From the NCBI GenBank assembly GCA_027596075.1, contig JADGJC010000091.1, positions 1 through 64,000 of the forward strand: DNA of 64,000 bases, given 5' to 3'. Below, one piece after another: positions 44,851 to 56,818 of this stretch. The position numbers were made by a program, and so were the translations under genes. Numbering within the stretch: position 1 is the first letter of the stretch; every line of letters starts with the position of its first letter. Under the pieces are notes generated by a model, which did not search any database, had not been told where the DNA came from, and saw only the letters and a program-made list of their open reading frames with translations. Source of the stretch: Rhizophlyctis rosea. Its lineage: Eukaryota > Chytridiomycota > Chytridiomycetes > Rhizophlyctidales > Rhizophlyctidaceae.

Positions 44851-47800
44851 ATGTTTGGAGGTGGTGGATTCGGTACAAACCCTCAGCAACCTGCCTTTGG
44901 GCAACCGCAACAACAGCAGACCTCGCTGTTCGGCGGCCAGCAACAGCAACAACAACCCCAAACCGGCTTTGGTGGTAAGTGTGCTCATCAATTTTTTGCG
45001 TGAATTGGTCGGGGTTTGGTCCCAAGCTGGCTGGTGGGGCTTGTTTGTGCATGAAATTATTTGACATATGGGAGTGGTTCGGATGTATTGAGGGAGAATA
45101 TTTAAGCAAATGTCGACAAGACACTAACAATTTTCCGTGTGCATCAGGTTTCGGAGCTCAGCCTGCACAACCAATGGGTGCATTCGGCACAACACCTGCA
45201 TTCGGCCAGCAACCTCAACAGCAGACGTCCGCCTTCGGAGCCCCTGCAGGTAGCTATAATTCAATCGTTTCATCCTTCTGAACCTCTTCACCCACATTAA
45301 ATTATAGCAGGAGGCTTCGGCGCAAGTACTAGCGCATTTGGTCAGCAGAACCGGCCTGCTTTTGGCGCTGCTTCTACCGGCACTTCCCTGTTTGGAGGAG
45401 GAACCAGTACAACTCAAGCACAGACAGGATTTGGCTTCGGAACAGGTGAGCGTGTCAGTGTCGACTGTGATATTATAGACGGGCAGCTCCACTTACAACG
45501 CTTGATTGACAGCTGGAGCGACAAACACTTTTGGTTCCGCTCAACCGTCGACGGGAGCTTTCGGTGCTGCGCCGTCCGCATTTGGGGGAGGCGCCTCGAC
45601 GTTTGGAGCACCGGCTGGAGGCGCATTTGGGGGTGCAAATCAGACAAGTAATGTGCAAAATAATGGCACAGGCAATCCTCCGTACAATGCGGTCGATGAG
45701 AAGAGCGTCACTCCGGGGGTGACAGGCACTGGGCCGTCGCAATTCTTTGCAAATATAGGTGGCATGCCTGCCTATCAAAGTTGGTCTTTTGAGGTCAGTC
45801 TCGTCCGGAAAAGCGATTTGATCTCAGCACCTTTTACTTAAAAATATCGTCAATGTATAGGAGCTTCGCCTGCAAGACTACTCTATGGGAAAGAAATTCG
45901 GTCCCAACCCCAGTGCGGGTGGAGCGCCCGGCGGCGCCTTTGGTGGGTTCGGGGCTGGCAGTTCTACCTTCGGCACAACACCCGCTTTCGGCGCCGCCAC
46001 CACCACTGCTCCAAGCACCAGTCTATTTGGCCAACAAAATACGCAGTCGGCTTTCGGACAGCCCGCACAGCAGCAGTCGGGCTTTGGATTTGGTCAGCAA
46101 TCCACGGCCCCATCGACAAGTACGCACTTTAGCTTTGAACTGCAATGGTTTTATTCATTGTCTAACATCCCAATTACAGGCTTGTTTGGTCAGCAGCCGC
46201 AGGCGACTTCTGCTCCAAGTCTATTTGGTGCCACCAGTACTCCGGCATTCGGAGCGCCGGCGACCACGACGCCTTTTGGGCAGCAGCAGCAACCAACAAC
46301 CGGATTCGGCGCTGGTGGTTTTGGGCAGGCCACTACCCAGGCAAAACCTTTTGGAGCATTCGGTAAGATTAAGTTTGATGGAACTAAGCCAACGGCCGGT
46401 AGCTAAATGAATTTTACTGTAGGCACAACACCGGCCACGACAACGAACGCGTTCGGAACTGGCGGCAACGCGTTCGGTGGTGGAGGAAGCTCGTTCTCTT
46501 TCAATAAACCCACAACCACGGCACCCGCATTCGGTGGATTCGGAAACACTGCGGCTCCTGCTGCAAGCACGAGTCTCTTTGGGCAGAGTACTGCGGCTCC
46601 AACTTCGAGCGCGTTTGGAGCCGGTGCAACTGGAACAAGCCTTTTCGGGACTCAAGCAAAGCCTGGTATGTTGTTGCCAGTTATCCAGATCCCATCACGC
46701 TCATAGTACTGACACTCCACATTTAGCTGGCTTTGGCTTCGGCGCAACATCGACTCCCGCCTTCGGTGCCACAACGGCGGCTCCCACCACCGGGCTGTTT
46801 GGCGGCGGTACCGCGCCGTCTGGTCAAGCGAATCTGTTTGGCGCCCCACAGCCCCAACAGCAGCAAACCACCAACCTGTTTGGTGGAGCCGGATCTACTA
46901 CTGGAGGCTTTGGTACCGGTACGGGCTTTGGTACTGCAGCTGCTGGCACAACTGGAATGTTTGGTAACCAACCACGTCCACCGTCCAGTAAGTAGCGTTT
47001 GCATCTTCTTTTTGTAAAAGTCTGGTTGGTGCTTATCAATTCATCCTCTCACGCAGCTGGCCTCTTCGGCGCGACTCCTCAGGCAGGCGCAGCACCTGTT
47101 CAAGGTTTTGGTTTCGGCCAGACTTCTGCGGCTCCGCTGTTTGGCGGCAGTACTGCTCCGGCCGGCACGTTTGGCGCTCCCACGCAAGGCGGTCTGTTTG
47201 GGGGTGGTGTTTTCGGTGGCGGCACACAAACAACGGGCTTTGGATTCGGCGGGAATACCGGCACGAGTCATCTACAACAGCCCCTTTTGCAGGCATCTAT
47301 CGACAAGGATCCCTATGGCAACAACCCGCTGTTCCAATCTGGACCTCAAACCGGTGGGGCTCCCGCTGGACCGACCCTCATGCCCCCGCCTGCCGACAAA
47401 AAGAAACCAGCCTTGACGCCGCACTTCAAAATCGCCCCGCAAAGTGCGTCAAAGATCAAATTGCGCGGCATCGGAGTGTCTCCAATGAAGAAGGCTCCGT
47501 CGTTCACCAGCCCGAGTGGATTCCAACTGTTTGACGGGACCGGCAACGATAAACTCATGGCCGGATTGGACAGTCGATTCACCCCGCGCAAGAGCGTGAA
47601 GAAACTTGACTTGGACGATCACTCAAAGACCCCATCAGGAAACGCTACCAAAGGGGGTGCAACTGGGCAGAAGAATGTTGCATTTGTCGACCAATCCATC
47701 GTCAACAGCCCCGATGGACGCGTTCTGGATGTTACCAGCGACAGCTTTGCCTTGACTCCGGGCGGACTCAAGACCCCTACTCCCCAAGGCCGGACGCGTG

Positions 47801-50800
47801 GGCCGGAACTGTCGTCTACCACCTCCGTGTCGGCCACCCCGACATCTTCCCCAGGTACCCAGGACCGCCACAGTCCCACCCCTAGCACTCCTTCCCGGAC
47901 GCCAAAGTCTCCCGCCCCAAACTCGGCTTACACCACCATACCTTCCATTGAGGAGCTTCTGAAACGGGACGACGCGTCTTTGCAGGCGGTGCAAGGCTTT
48001 TGCGTCAAGCTACCGGGTGTCGGAAAGGTTTCTTTCCTTGAGCCCGTCGACCTGTTGGCGGCCTCACCTACAGGAGATCGTGGCGGGATCCGTGACATTC
48101 CTGGAAATGTCATCGTGATCGAACCAAAAGTCATCACCGTTTACCCAGACGAGGAAAAGAAACATCCTGTTGGGCTGGGAGTGAATGTTCCCGCTCAAGT
48201 TGTTCTCAAAAAGTGTTGGCCTCTTGATAAGAGCACCCGGGAGGCGATCACGGACCCAACCGATCCGCGATATGACCGGCACCTGCGGAAGCTTCGGGAC
48301 ATGCCTGGCACGGAATTTGTGGACTTTTCGTCCAGTGGGGCATGGACCTTCAAGGTGGAGCATTTCAGCAAGTATGGGCTGCTGGATGACGACGAACACG
48401 AGGATGGTGGGACGGGAGGAGGGGATGCGGGGACCTCTGGCGGATCGGGGTTTGGGCAAAAGACGCCGACTGCTAGTACCGGTGGGGCGGGGTTTGAGCA
48501 AGGGCAAGATACACTGACCAATTCAGTTGGAGCGGGGTCTGTACAAAGTAGTTCGACGAGCTCTCCATTCCGCAGCACATTTCAGGGCACACATCTTCCA
48601 CGCAAGCCGCGCGTCCTCGTCGATCTGAGTAAGCCTGAAAATCAGAGCGAGGCGGAAAGCGAAGATGAAGGGCACAATGAGCAGTCAGAGGAAGTTACGG
48701 GGGAGAGTGAAGGGAGCCAGGAAGACTTTGAATCGGAAGAATCTGAAGGTACTTATGAAAGCGAGGAAGAGGAGGATGAAAATGCCACAGGGGACGAAGA
48801 TGAGATGGAGGAAGACGAGGAAGAGGATGGCACCAGCGAAGATAGGGAAACGGACGAGAGCGTTGCCGAGGAGGAGGTTGAAGAGCAAAGGACCGCCGTT
48901 GCCCATGGCTACACTCCGCAAACCATTCGCAACGTCCAAAACTACAAGCGTGCTATGTTCTCCGGTCCATCCACCCAAACACCTCGCGCCATTCCGTCAG
49001 TCGGACGACCAACCAACTTCTCGGCCGGTCCCGTGCGTTTCGATGCCAGCACGTACCGCGTCGGTTCCGCCTCTGCCGCCCCTGTGAAGAGTTTGTCATT
49101 CGATGCCAGCAGCATTGCAAGCGATGCAACGTCCTCCGTTCCTCACTTTTCCTCGCCGGTCCCGACAACAGCCAAACGCTCGCGAACTCCTTTTGGTCAG
49201 TTCGATGACGACAGCGGCAGCACATTCGCTCCTCGGTCCAGTTTCCGTACGTCTTTTGGGCAAGAACAGACGGTTCCCGGGAGTTCGGATGATGAAGCGG
49301 CGGAGGATAGCACTGAGGTGGATGCGCTTCCGTCACCGTCGAAAGTGCAGAAAGTTGGGGAGGCGGTCGCTGTTGATGTTGCTGGGAAGCTTGTGCCAAG
49401 GAGTGAGAGTGTCACGGTTGGGAAGGAGGGGCTTGTCGTCGATGCGGGGTTGGCGTTTGGTCGCAGCTTTCGAGTTGGGTGGGGTCCGGGAGGGAAGTTG
49501 ATTGTTGCTGGGAGGTGAGTAGCTAGTTTCGTGATGTTTGGGCGGTGGGGTAAGGTGCAGGCATTTGGGTGGGATCTACGGGTGGGCAATGGGGGGAGGT
49601 CTCGTGTGTGTAGCTTTAGCATTAGCAATCAAATATATTTGCACAACATTGACAACTTTTGCGAACTGATTTGCCTGTGTGTCTAAAATTTTTTCTTTCC
49701 ATTACTTTCGACAGTTTTGCCGGTTTCGATCAACCGGGGAAAGTTTCGGTCTGCAAACTTGCTGTTTTTGGCTCTACGGTTCGTTGACCATAATTCATGC
49801 GCATGTACTTCTGTGAAGAAATCTAATGTTATATTTCAAAATAAAAAGGATCAGACTGTATTGTCTCAAGAAATCAGCCGACACCAGAAAACCCTCGAAA
49901 CAGTCCACCGCAATTCCGTCATCGTCCGTGCAGCGTCGCGCAACGGAGGGGAGCTTGAAACTCACGACGACGACGAGGATGAAGCCATGCCGATGGACAC
50001 GAGCGACGACGAGGACCTCACTCTGAAAGGGACGCCCAAAGCCACGCTCCACGCTTCGTTGAGTTTCACTTCCCTGGTGGAGACCGTCACCATGGACCGG
50101 TTGAGCCAACTCCGGTCCTCCACGGGGGCGCAAGCCAACGTCTTCACGCCTGAAGAAACCGAGCTTTGGAAGTTGGCGACGGCGCTTTGGGACGACTTGT
50201 ACGTCTCTGACGAAGCCAAGGTTGGAAACTACAGGCAGAAGGAAGCCTTCTTCGAAGGACAGAGGAGGGAAGAAGTCGGCAAGTGGTTGAAGGATGCGGT
50301 GAGGAGCACGGCGGAAAGGGATGTGGGTGATGGAGGCATTCGCGCTGTGTTTGCGTATTTGAGTGGAAGGATGATTGCGAGTGCCGTTTCGGAAGCCGTC
50401 AGGACGCGGGATTTCCGATTGGCGACGGTGTTGGCGCAGTTGGGGGGTGCGAATGCCAAGGTGACTGTGAGGAGTGATGGCGGTGGTGGTGGTGGTGGGG
50501 CTAGTGGACATGGTGCGCCTGGGCGCGGTGGGACGAGCGGGGCGGTTGCGGAGCATTTGGATAAGCAGGTTGAGTTCTGGGAGCGGCAGAAGAAGGAAAA
50601 CGGAGACGACATTGGGAAGGATTACTTGAAGGTTTGGAAGCTCGCTGCCGGCAACATTGCTCGATGGGGACCGGAGATGTTTGAAACTTTGGGGGACGAC
50701 TGGAAGAGGGCATTTGGGCTTTTTGTTTGGTATGGTGGTGGGGGTGGGTGGAGCATTGGGGAGGCGTTGGAGCAGTATGAGAATGTGAGGATTGCGAGGT

Positions 50801-52336
50801 TTCCGAGGCCTTTGCCGGCGTATTTGGTTGGGAGGGATGTGGCGCAGAAGGAGGAGAGGCAGAATATTTACTTTCAGCTTTTGAAGGTGTTTGCTGCGGA
50901 AGAAGGGAGGAGGAGGCAGTTGTTGGGGGATGAGATGGAAGCGGATGAGATTCATCGGAACCATCGCTTGGAAGAGGCGTTGCAGCCTTTGAACGTCGGT
51001 CCGAACCCGGTTGATCATCGCGTGCCGTGGCTCATCCATGCGATTCTGTGGCTCGTCAAAGGTCAGAAAGGATTCGTCAACGACACCGTCAATGCCCAAC
51101 CGGACGATTCGGACGGCAGCGTTCCTGGCAGGACCATCCAAATCCCGAAAGCGGGACGTACGGCGGACCGGATGACGCTGTTTTTGGTGGATCAGTTGGA
51201 GAGTTTGGGGTTGTGGACTTGGGCGGTTTTTGTGGCGTTGTTTTTGAGAACTGCTGAGGGGAGGGAGGGGGTTGTTAGGGGTGTTTTGGCAAGATGGGTT
51301 TCGAGGAGGGATACGAGTGGGAGTTGGTGGTTGAGGAGGGTTAGGGGTGGGGCTGGCGAGGGGGATTTGAGGGCTGAGGTTGAGAGGGCTGAGGAGTGGA
51401 GGTTTTTGACGGAGGATTTGAAGATTCCTAAGGGGTGGATTCATGAGGCTAAGGTGGGTGACGATTGAGGGCCTTTGTTGATCGCTGTCGTGTTTATCTG
51501 TTGGGTTATGATTTACTGCTATTTTGAATTTGGTTGCAGGCGCTCCGAGCCAAGTATGATGGCGATGTTTGGCAGGAAGCCATCAGCCTCATTGATGCGA
51601 AGCGCTATGCCGTTGCTCAGCGCATCGTCATGAAGGAAATTGCACCGCATGCCATTATCAACCGTAAGTGTCATGGCTCATAACGTGCAGCCTCCCATGG
51701 ATACCCAAGTGGTTGACGACTCATCATCCTTTGTGCCTCTTTACCTCTAGGAAACCACCACAATTTCCGCCGCCTCCTGACCGCCATCCCATCCGACAAA
51801 GTCGCGCAATACGACCAAACCATCGGCCTCCTCGAAACCTACATCGCCATCACGGAAGAGATACCCGGCCACATCAATACTGTTGAAGTGCAGAAACGCG
51901 TTTTGCATGAAGCTTTGGGCGTCAATGAGGTCAGGGCGCGTGATGCGGAGCAGGAGATTGAGAATGGCAAGGCGGCGCTGGGGCAGTGGAGTGGGAGGTT
52001 GACGAGGTGGTTGAGGGTTGCTGGGGATTTGCAGGGGGTTGAGGGTGTGAGGGGAGGTGGTGGTGAGGATGATATTGTGAAGAGGGTTTATGTTAAGGTT
52101 ATGTGTGGGGAGGTTGTGAGGACTTGTGGGGATGTTGCGAAGGTTCTTGAGGTGACTCTTGAGCAGTTGGTGAGTGTTGTGGAGTGGCCAGGATCTTCTC
52201 CCTGTATTGTGATACTGACTACATGTGATAGCTCCCTGCGGATCTTCTCGCGAAACTGCCGCTTACGGAGGACGACAGGTTGTTTGCATTCAGGAGGATC
52301 GGGACGGAAGCGTTTGCTGCTCAGATTGGTCGTTGA
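44851..52336 (+). CDS. NUP98: NUP98-NUP96 nucleoporin precursor
   Basis: Fourteen exons: 44851..44974, 45148..45249, 45311..45445, 45513..45793, 45861..46119, 46180..46362, 46423..46665, 46727..46987, 47057..49514, 49715..49778, about 49819..51453, 51540..51663, 51751..52169, 52232..52336. The N-terminal part is full of FG and GLFG repeats that line the pore channel. A GLEBS motif (NPPYNAVDEKSVTPG ... FFANIGGMPAYQSWSFEELR) would bind Gle2/Rae1. The autoproteolytic domain ends VEHFSKYGLLDDD; cleavage between F and S in HFS releases Nup98 from Nup96. After an acidic stretch, the Nup96 part begins (SFRVGWGPGGKL) and continues as an alpha-solenoid (AVRTRDFRLATVLAQLGG) that builds the Y-complex scaffold. 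The junction 49779-49818 is uncertain: it would be a 40-nt intron. Yeast Nup145 has the same fused design. Confidence 0.94.
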
Positions 52337-52629
52337 AGAGGTTGGGGGGGTGTTTGATAGAATGAGGCAGGGCGTAACTGTTCATGGTCAGCATATGGTT
52401 GTAACGCATTTGCATGCTTTAATATAATGAAAATATTTTGCATTGATATACATGGTGAAGGAAGTGCAACGTGATTTACGTTTTGTGGGGCGCTACATAA
52501 TTTCTAAATGATGCTATGACTGTGATTGTGCATGCGCTGTCTGCAGTCTATAATATGATAATGCTTTCTCTTGCATTCTATTTGTGACAGTCCATTAAAA
52601 GTCCAAAACGAACCCCCAACCGTGCTGGA

Positions 52630-52908
52630 CTACTGTGAAGAATCATTATCTCCACTTTGTGGCAAGGATTCCAGAATGGCAGATACGGGAATACGTAGTT
52701 CGACGCTTTCTTCTGGTAGGGGTTTGCTATCGTCTTCAGGGTGAAAGAGGCGGATAGCAGTTTCAGTCTTCTGGTGGGTTGAATTGAAGCCGTATGTGTC
52801 TGGGCTGACGATTACGAGGGAGGAGGGGGAGGTTGGTGATGCTGAGGAGGGTGCGGGTTGCGATTGAGGTGTGGAGATGTGGAGGTGTTGTGGGGTTGAT
52901 GAGGACAT
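52630..52908 (-). CDS. Small protein of unknown function (92 aa)
   Basis: A single exon from the ATG at 52908 to a TAG at 52630. The N-terminal third is Ser/Pro/Gln-rich. The rest is more ordered in appearance: LVIVSPDTYGFNSTHQKTE, then RLFHPEDDSKPLPEE, then VELRIPVSAILESLPQ. I do not recognise a family. It is convergent with NUP98-96, whose stop lies about 290 bp away. The mixed hydrophobic pattern of the C-terminal half favours a real gene, but an additional exon cannot be excluded. Confidence 0.45.
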   Translation of the reverse strand: MSSSTPQHLHISTPQSQPAPSSASPTSPSSLVIVSPDTYGFNSTHQKTETAIRLFHPEDDSKPLPEESVELRIPVSAILESLPQSGDNDSSQ

Positions 52909-53637
52909 TGTGGGACTTTGTGGTTATTTTTGGTGTGATGGAGGGTGTGTGATATTGTTTTTTTTGGGATGTGGAATGCTTTCTGGAAATGAATTGACGG
53001 AACAGTCCTGCTTTCAGTTTCAAAGGATTAAATTTTGGAAGACTGGCTTGGCCTTTTATACAAACTTTTTCTTTCGGAGCTTTGAATAGTCAGGGTCCCT
53101 TTCGGTATCAGATTCAATATGACGGAGGTTGATGAGGTTTCGATTGCTCCAATGATGAAACCCATCCCTCGAACCTGGAGCCCTCAAAAAGAACACATGT
53201 CAGATTACGTAATGAGTTGTGATCGCGCAGATGATAAATAAACACATAGTGTGTCTGGTGGCCAAGTCGGTGGGGTGGTGTCAGTTTGCTGATCCAGGCC
53301 CGGCCGGGCTGCGGTTTCATGGTGATTGACGTATAAGACCGTCACGGCGCGTATGGTTTCAAATAGGTGGTTCAGGTTTCGATATCAGGTTGGAAGGGGC
53401 AATGCTGATGGGTTTTTGTTTCATATTCACGATTTTGTTTTGATCGTTCAAGATATTTTGTGTTGGTCTGTTTCAATAATCAAGTTTTGGAAGCCTTTGC
53501 GCAGTTGACTTTCACGGGAGGACTTTGTGCATCCTCAGAGCGGCGACATAAGAGTAGATTTGTTGGCTGACTCGTTCACTTCACCTGACATACGCGGGCC
53601 GTTTTTACAAGCAACGACCGTCCAGCTACACGGAAGC
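52909..53637. other. Intergenic, no gene seen
   Basis: Divergent promoter region between the small protein gene (-) and the membrane-protein gene (+). No recognisable coding content. Confidence 0.4.
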
Positions 53638-54429
53638 ATGGACGGACTGCCGGCAACAAGAGAATGGCGTGTAACGTCCGCCCCGGTGCCTACAGAAGCG
53701 ACTGCGCCAAGTACACCTCTACAGCCATTTCCAACCACTTCCACCGTCACTGTTACCGTCACACCACCAACTCTCCCGATCTACACAAACCCAGTCGCCC
53801 CACAACCGCCATACTACGACCCTTCCAATCCCCCACCTCTCCCAACACCACCCGCACAAGAAGACAACTCAGGCACCACGTCCGTCGTCGGCACCCACCT
53901 CATAGCCTTCTCCGTCTTCCTCATCCTCGCCCTTGTTTTCGTCGCTTGGCGCCTCCTCGTACGGTTCACATCCAACTCTACGGAAGCGGAAATGGACGCC
54001 GCCGACTTTGGGCGCATCGTATCGGATGCTGCGGGAAGGGATGGAGACGCACCGGAGCGGGCGGCGGTGTGGGCGGATCGGGAGGAAGGGGATGGGAGGG
54101 TGGAGAGTTGGAGTGGGTTTGTTGGGAAGGAGGCGTTGCCTGTTTATCGGAAGGAGTGTGGGGAGGATGAGGTTATTGTTTTGGGAACGCTGCAGGAAAT
54201 TGTTGGGGAGGAGGATGAGAGGGGGGAGAGGGAGGTGCGGGAAGACGGTGAACGGCAGGGCGAAGCTGAAGGGTTGGACCCGGGAAGGGAGAGTTTGGAT
54301 GTGACTGAGGCGCATGTGTCGTCATCCGAAGTTTTGGAACGACGTGTGCAGGAACGTGGGACTCGGGAGGTAAATGGGGGGCAAGAGTCAATACCGGAAA
54401 CCAGCACCCTAGGGAAGAGCATGTCGTAA
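53638..54429 (+). CDS. Single-pass membrane protein of unknown function (263 aa)
   Basis: The frame opens at 53527 but the first ATG is 53638 (MDGLPATREWRVTSA); stop TAA at 54427-54429. A Pro/Thr-rich segment (residues about 15-75) is followed by a membrane segment of roughly 24 residues (THLIAFSVFLILALVFVAW). The tail is acidic and Glu/Gly/Arg-rich. The design, a mucin-like Pro/Thr ectodomain, one membrane span and a cytosolic tail, resembles fungal cell-surface stress sensors in outline only. There is no cleavable signal peptide at the chosen start, so an upstream exon carrying one is possible. No domain is recognised. Confidence 0.55.
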   Translation: MDGLPATREWRVTSAPVPTEATAPSTPLQPFPTTSTVTVTVTPPTLPIYTNPVAPQPPYYDPSNPPPLPTPPAQEDNSGTTSVVGTHLIAFSVFLILALVFVAWRLLVRFTSNSTEAEMDAADFGRIVSDAAGRDGDAPERAAVWADREEGDGRVESWSGFVGKEALPVYRKECGEDEVIVLGTLQEIVGEEDERGEREVREDGERQGEAEGLDPGRESLDVTEAHVSSSEVLERRVQERGTREVNGGQESIPETSTLGKSMS

Positions 54430-55063
54430 AGAAATGCGCCAGCGGTGCACCGCCAGAGTAATTTTGAGGCGCCAAGCGCAATGTAGGAGTAGCATCAGTT
54501 TTGTATTTGAGATGGGTGTACATTTGCAAATATCACTGTGTCGTATCAAGTTGGTCTCAGCAGGAAGCGGTGAGGTATAATCAGAAGGCATGGATTGCAT
54601 GCTCCCAATGCTTCATAGCTGGCGATGTTTAAAGTGGACTGCAGTCTCAATCAACTCCAGTCTTGTGCGGTCCTCATAGTATGTTAGGCCTTTTGCACCT
54701 TCTCGTCTAGACTCTACCCAACTACCCAAACCGCTTCCAACCTGTTGTGGAATGTGGATGTGCTCCCATCATTATTTCCATCAACTTGCTTATGTAATCA
54801 ACCCTGGTGAACCTTGCATCAAACGGCAAGCTGCTTCTCATTGCCCATGCCCGTTCCCACGCTTTCCTTAGCTTCTGCTTCAAACTTGATCGGTCTTATC
54901 CAATTCAACCACGCCAAGATATCACCTCACTCCACTGTCACCGCTTGTCAGCAATAAAGGTAGCGAAAGAAAGGTAGCGCCAATGTTGCTCAGCTACGAA
55001 TCATTCAAATCCTGACTCTCGTAACGGATCTGTAAAAAGGCCACACTCACAAATCGTCTCAAT
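54430..55063. other. Intergenic, no gene seen
   Basis: 3' flank of the membrane-protein gene and promoter of the first F-box-like gene. No coding content seen. Confidence 0.4.
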
Positions 55064-56465
55064 ATGTTAACCGTCGCCGCCACCTCAGCCGACTCCCTGT
55101 CGGACACCGCACAGTTCTGTTATCTTACTTGCATGCCCGACCATATCCTGTTCGCCATCTTCGAATGCATTCAACCGCCCGGTACGGTCGTGAGGGTGCC
55201 CGCAAAAGTCAGTTATCGAGCATACTACCAGGAGGGGCCACCCTATGAGATGCACCTTGTGCAGGTTGGAGCTGCAGCTTGTCCTCTATTGAAAAGCCTG
55301 TTTTGACCCTTTCGGTCAATGTGACCAGGTTTGCAGACTCTTCCGTGTCATTGCTTTCCGATTGCGAGCGGGCAATTGTCTGGACGTGGTGAACTACACA
55401 CCTCCGCTCCTCGATCATTCAGAGGATGAATGGTTCACTCCACCAGACGAAGAACCTGATTGGGATCAAGCGTTTGACATCTTCCTCGGTGACCCTTTGC
55501 GAGTGGCATCCGCGCGAAGTTTGCACATGGTCGGAATCGTATCTACTGCTTTGACGGCGGTCAATCTGTCCAAGGTTCAGCACTTCGTTATTACTGAACG
55601 TTCAGACGATAAGGACGAGAACCTTTTGGAACAAGTGATGGAAGCATTCACTAAGGCCACGCAGAAGGAACCCTTACACCTAAAGGCATTCAAAATTCGT
55701 CAGCGTAGGATTGCTGTGTCACCTGCGCTCGTCCTCAGGTTGCTTTCGTTCCTACCTGAAATCTCATTGAAGAGCCTTGGTCTTCAAATCACTCTCGGAG
55801 GCACAGATGGCTTCCTCCGCGTTCCCGCATCCTTAGAGTTCAACTCATTACGCTCCCTGTCCATTGACTCCAATATTGTGTTCCCCAACCTGGCGGAAGC
55901 GGCGCCGAACGTGGAATTCGCCGATGTAGCAGGGCATCGAGAAACGGACCCTCCCGCATTCCTTGCCACGCTGACCCAACCCTCGCTGAGACATTTTCGA
56001 TGGAGAGAGTGCTGTTGGGACAAAGCACTGGAATGTCTTCCCATTGCAACCTGCAACAATCTCATCTCCTTAGAATTTCATAAGTTCGACTTCTGCGACG
56101 GTCCAAGCTCTGTTCCTTCCGAAAACCTGTTTGAACGCTTCATTAAATCACTTCGTTACTTGAACAACCTTACAACCTTCATCTTCCTGCATCTCCCCTT
56201 TGATATCGACCACCTAGGGCGCATGCTCGTTAGCATCCCAAGTCAGAAAATGCAAAGATTGGAATTGGATTTGGGAGAGTGGGATTTTGAAATGGTTCGG
56301 GAGACGTTGCGGAGGTGGTCGGAATTGGATTGTGTGAATTTAAGGTATTGGCCGTCGTGGGATAGTGGGGAGTACGAAGAAACTTTTTTTCTTCTTATGG
56401 ACGAATATAGTCTGAAGGCGGAGCTGGGGATTCGGGATGTTTCGCTGTGTGTTGTGCTTGTTTAG
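55064..56465 (+). CDS. F-box-like protein, copy 1 of a tandem family
   Basis: Two exons (55064..55264, 55329..56465; intron in phase 0 after VQ) encode 445 residues. The N-terminus CYLTCMPDHILFAIFECIQP has the spacing of an F-box (LPDEIL..IF), the Skp1-binding helix of SCF ubiquitin ligases. The remainder consists of irregular leucine-rich repeats (for example FNSLRSLSIDSNIVFPNLAEAAPN and SLRHFRWRECCW), which in such proteins bind the target. The end is ETFFLLMDEYSLKAELGIRD. Two more copies and a fragment follow on the same strand with the same intron position, so they arose by tandem duplication. F-box with leucine repeats is an inference from the pattern. The substrate is unknown. Confidence 0.78.
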
Positions 56466-56818
56466 ATGGATAAATACAGATGATTTCTGAATTGGCTTCT
56501 CTTCCGTCGTGCATGATTTCTGCTGCCCACTCGTAAACTCTGCTTATGCAATCAACTCTGGCAAAATGGTGGTGGGATTGGATCACGATGGCAAGTTCCT
56601 TCTCCCTTCAAAACCACCTTCACGCTTTTAGCCCTTTTGCCGGTACTTCTCAACCCCTTTTCTCAGCCTACTCCATCGGGTCAACTATTGCTGAGTCCTC
56701 AACACTGCAATCAGCCAAAGAAGGTAATTACAGCATTGCGCGAAGCAAAGGATATCACGTTATGGGTGATCTCACATGTTTTCCGCAGATATATACATCT
56801 TCGAAAGTCACACCAAAA
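56466..56818. other. Spacer between F-box copies 1 and 2
   Basis: No separate gene. A frame open from 56546 reads into copy 2 without recognisable content upstream of the copy 2 ATG. Confidence 0.4.

Noticed and set aside
49795..51444. 549-codon minus-strand frame
   Set aside because: It is antisense to the Nup96 part of NUP98-96 and is kept open by the biased codon use. It has no family content.
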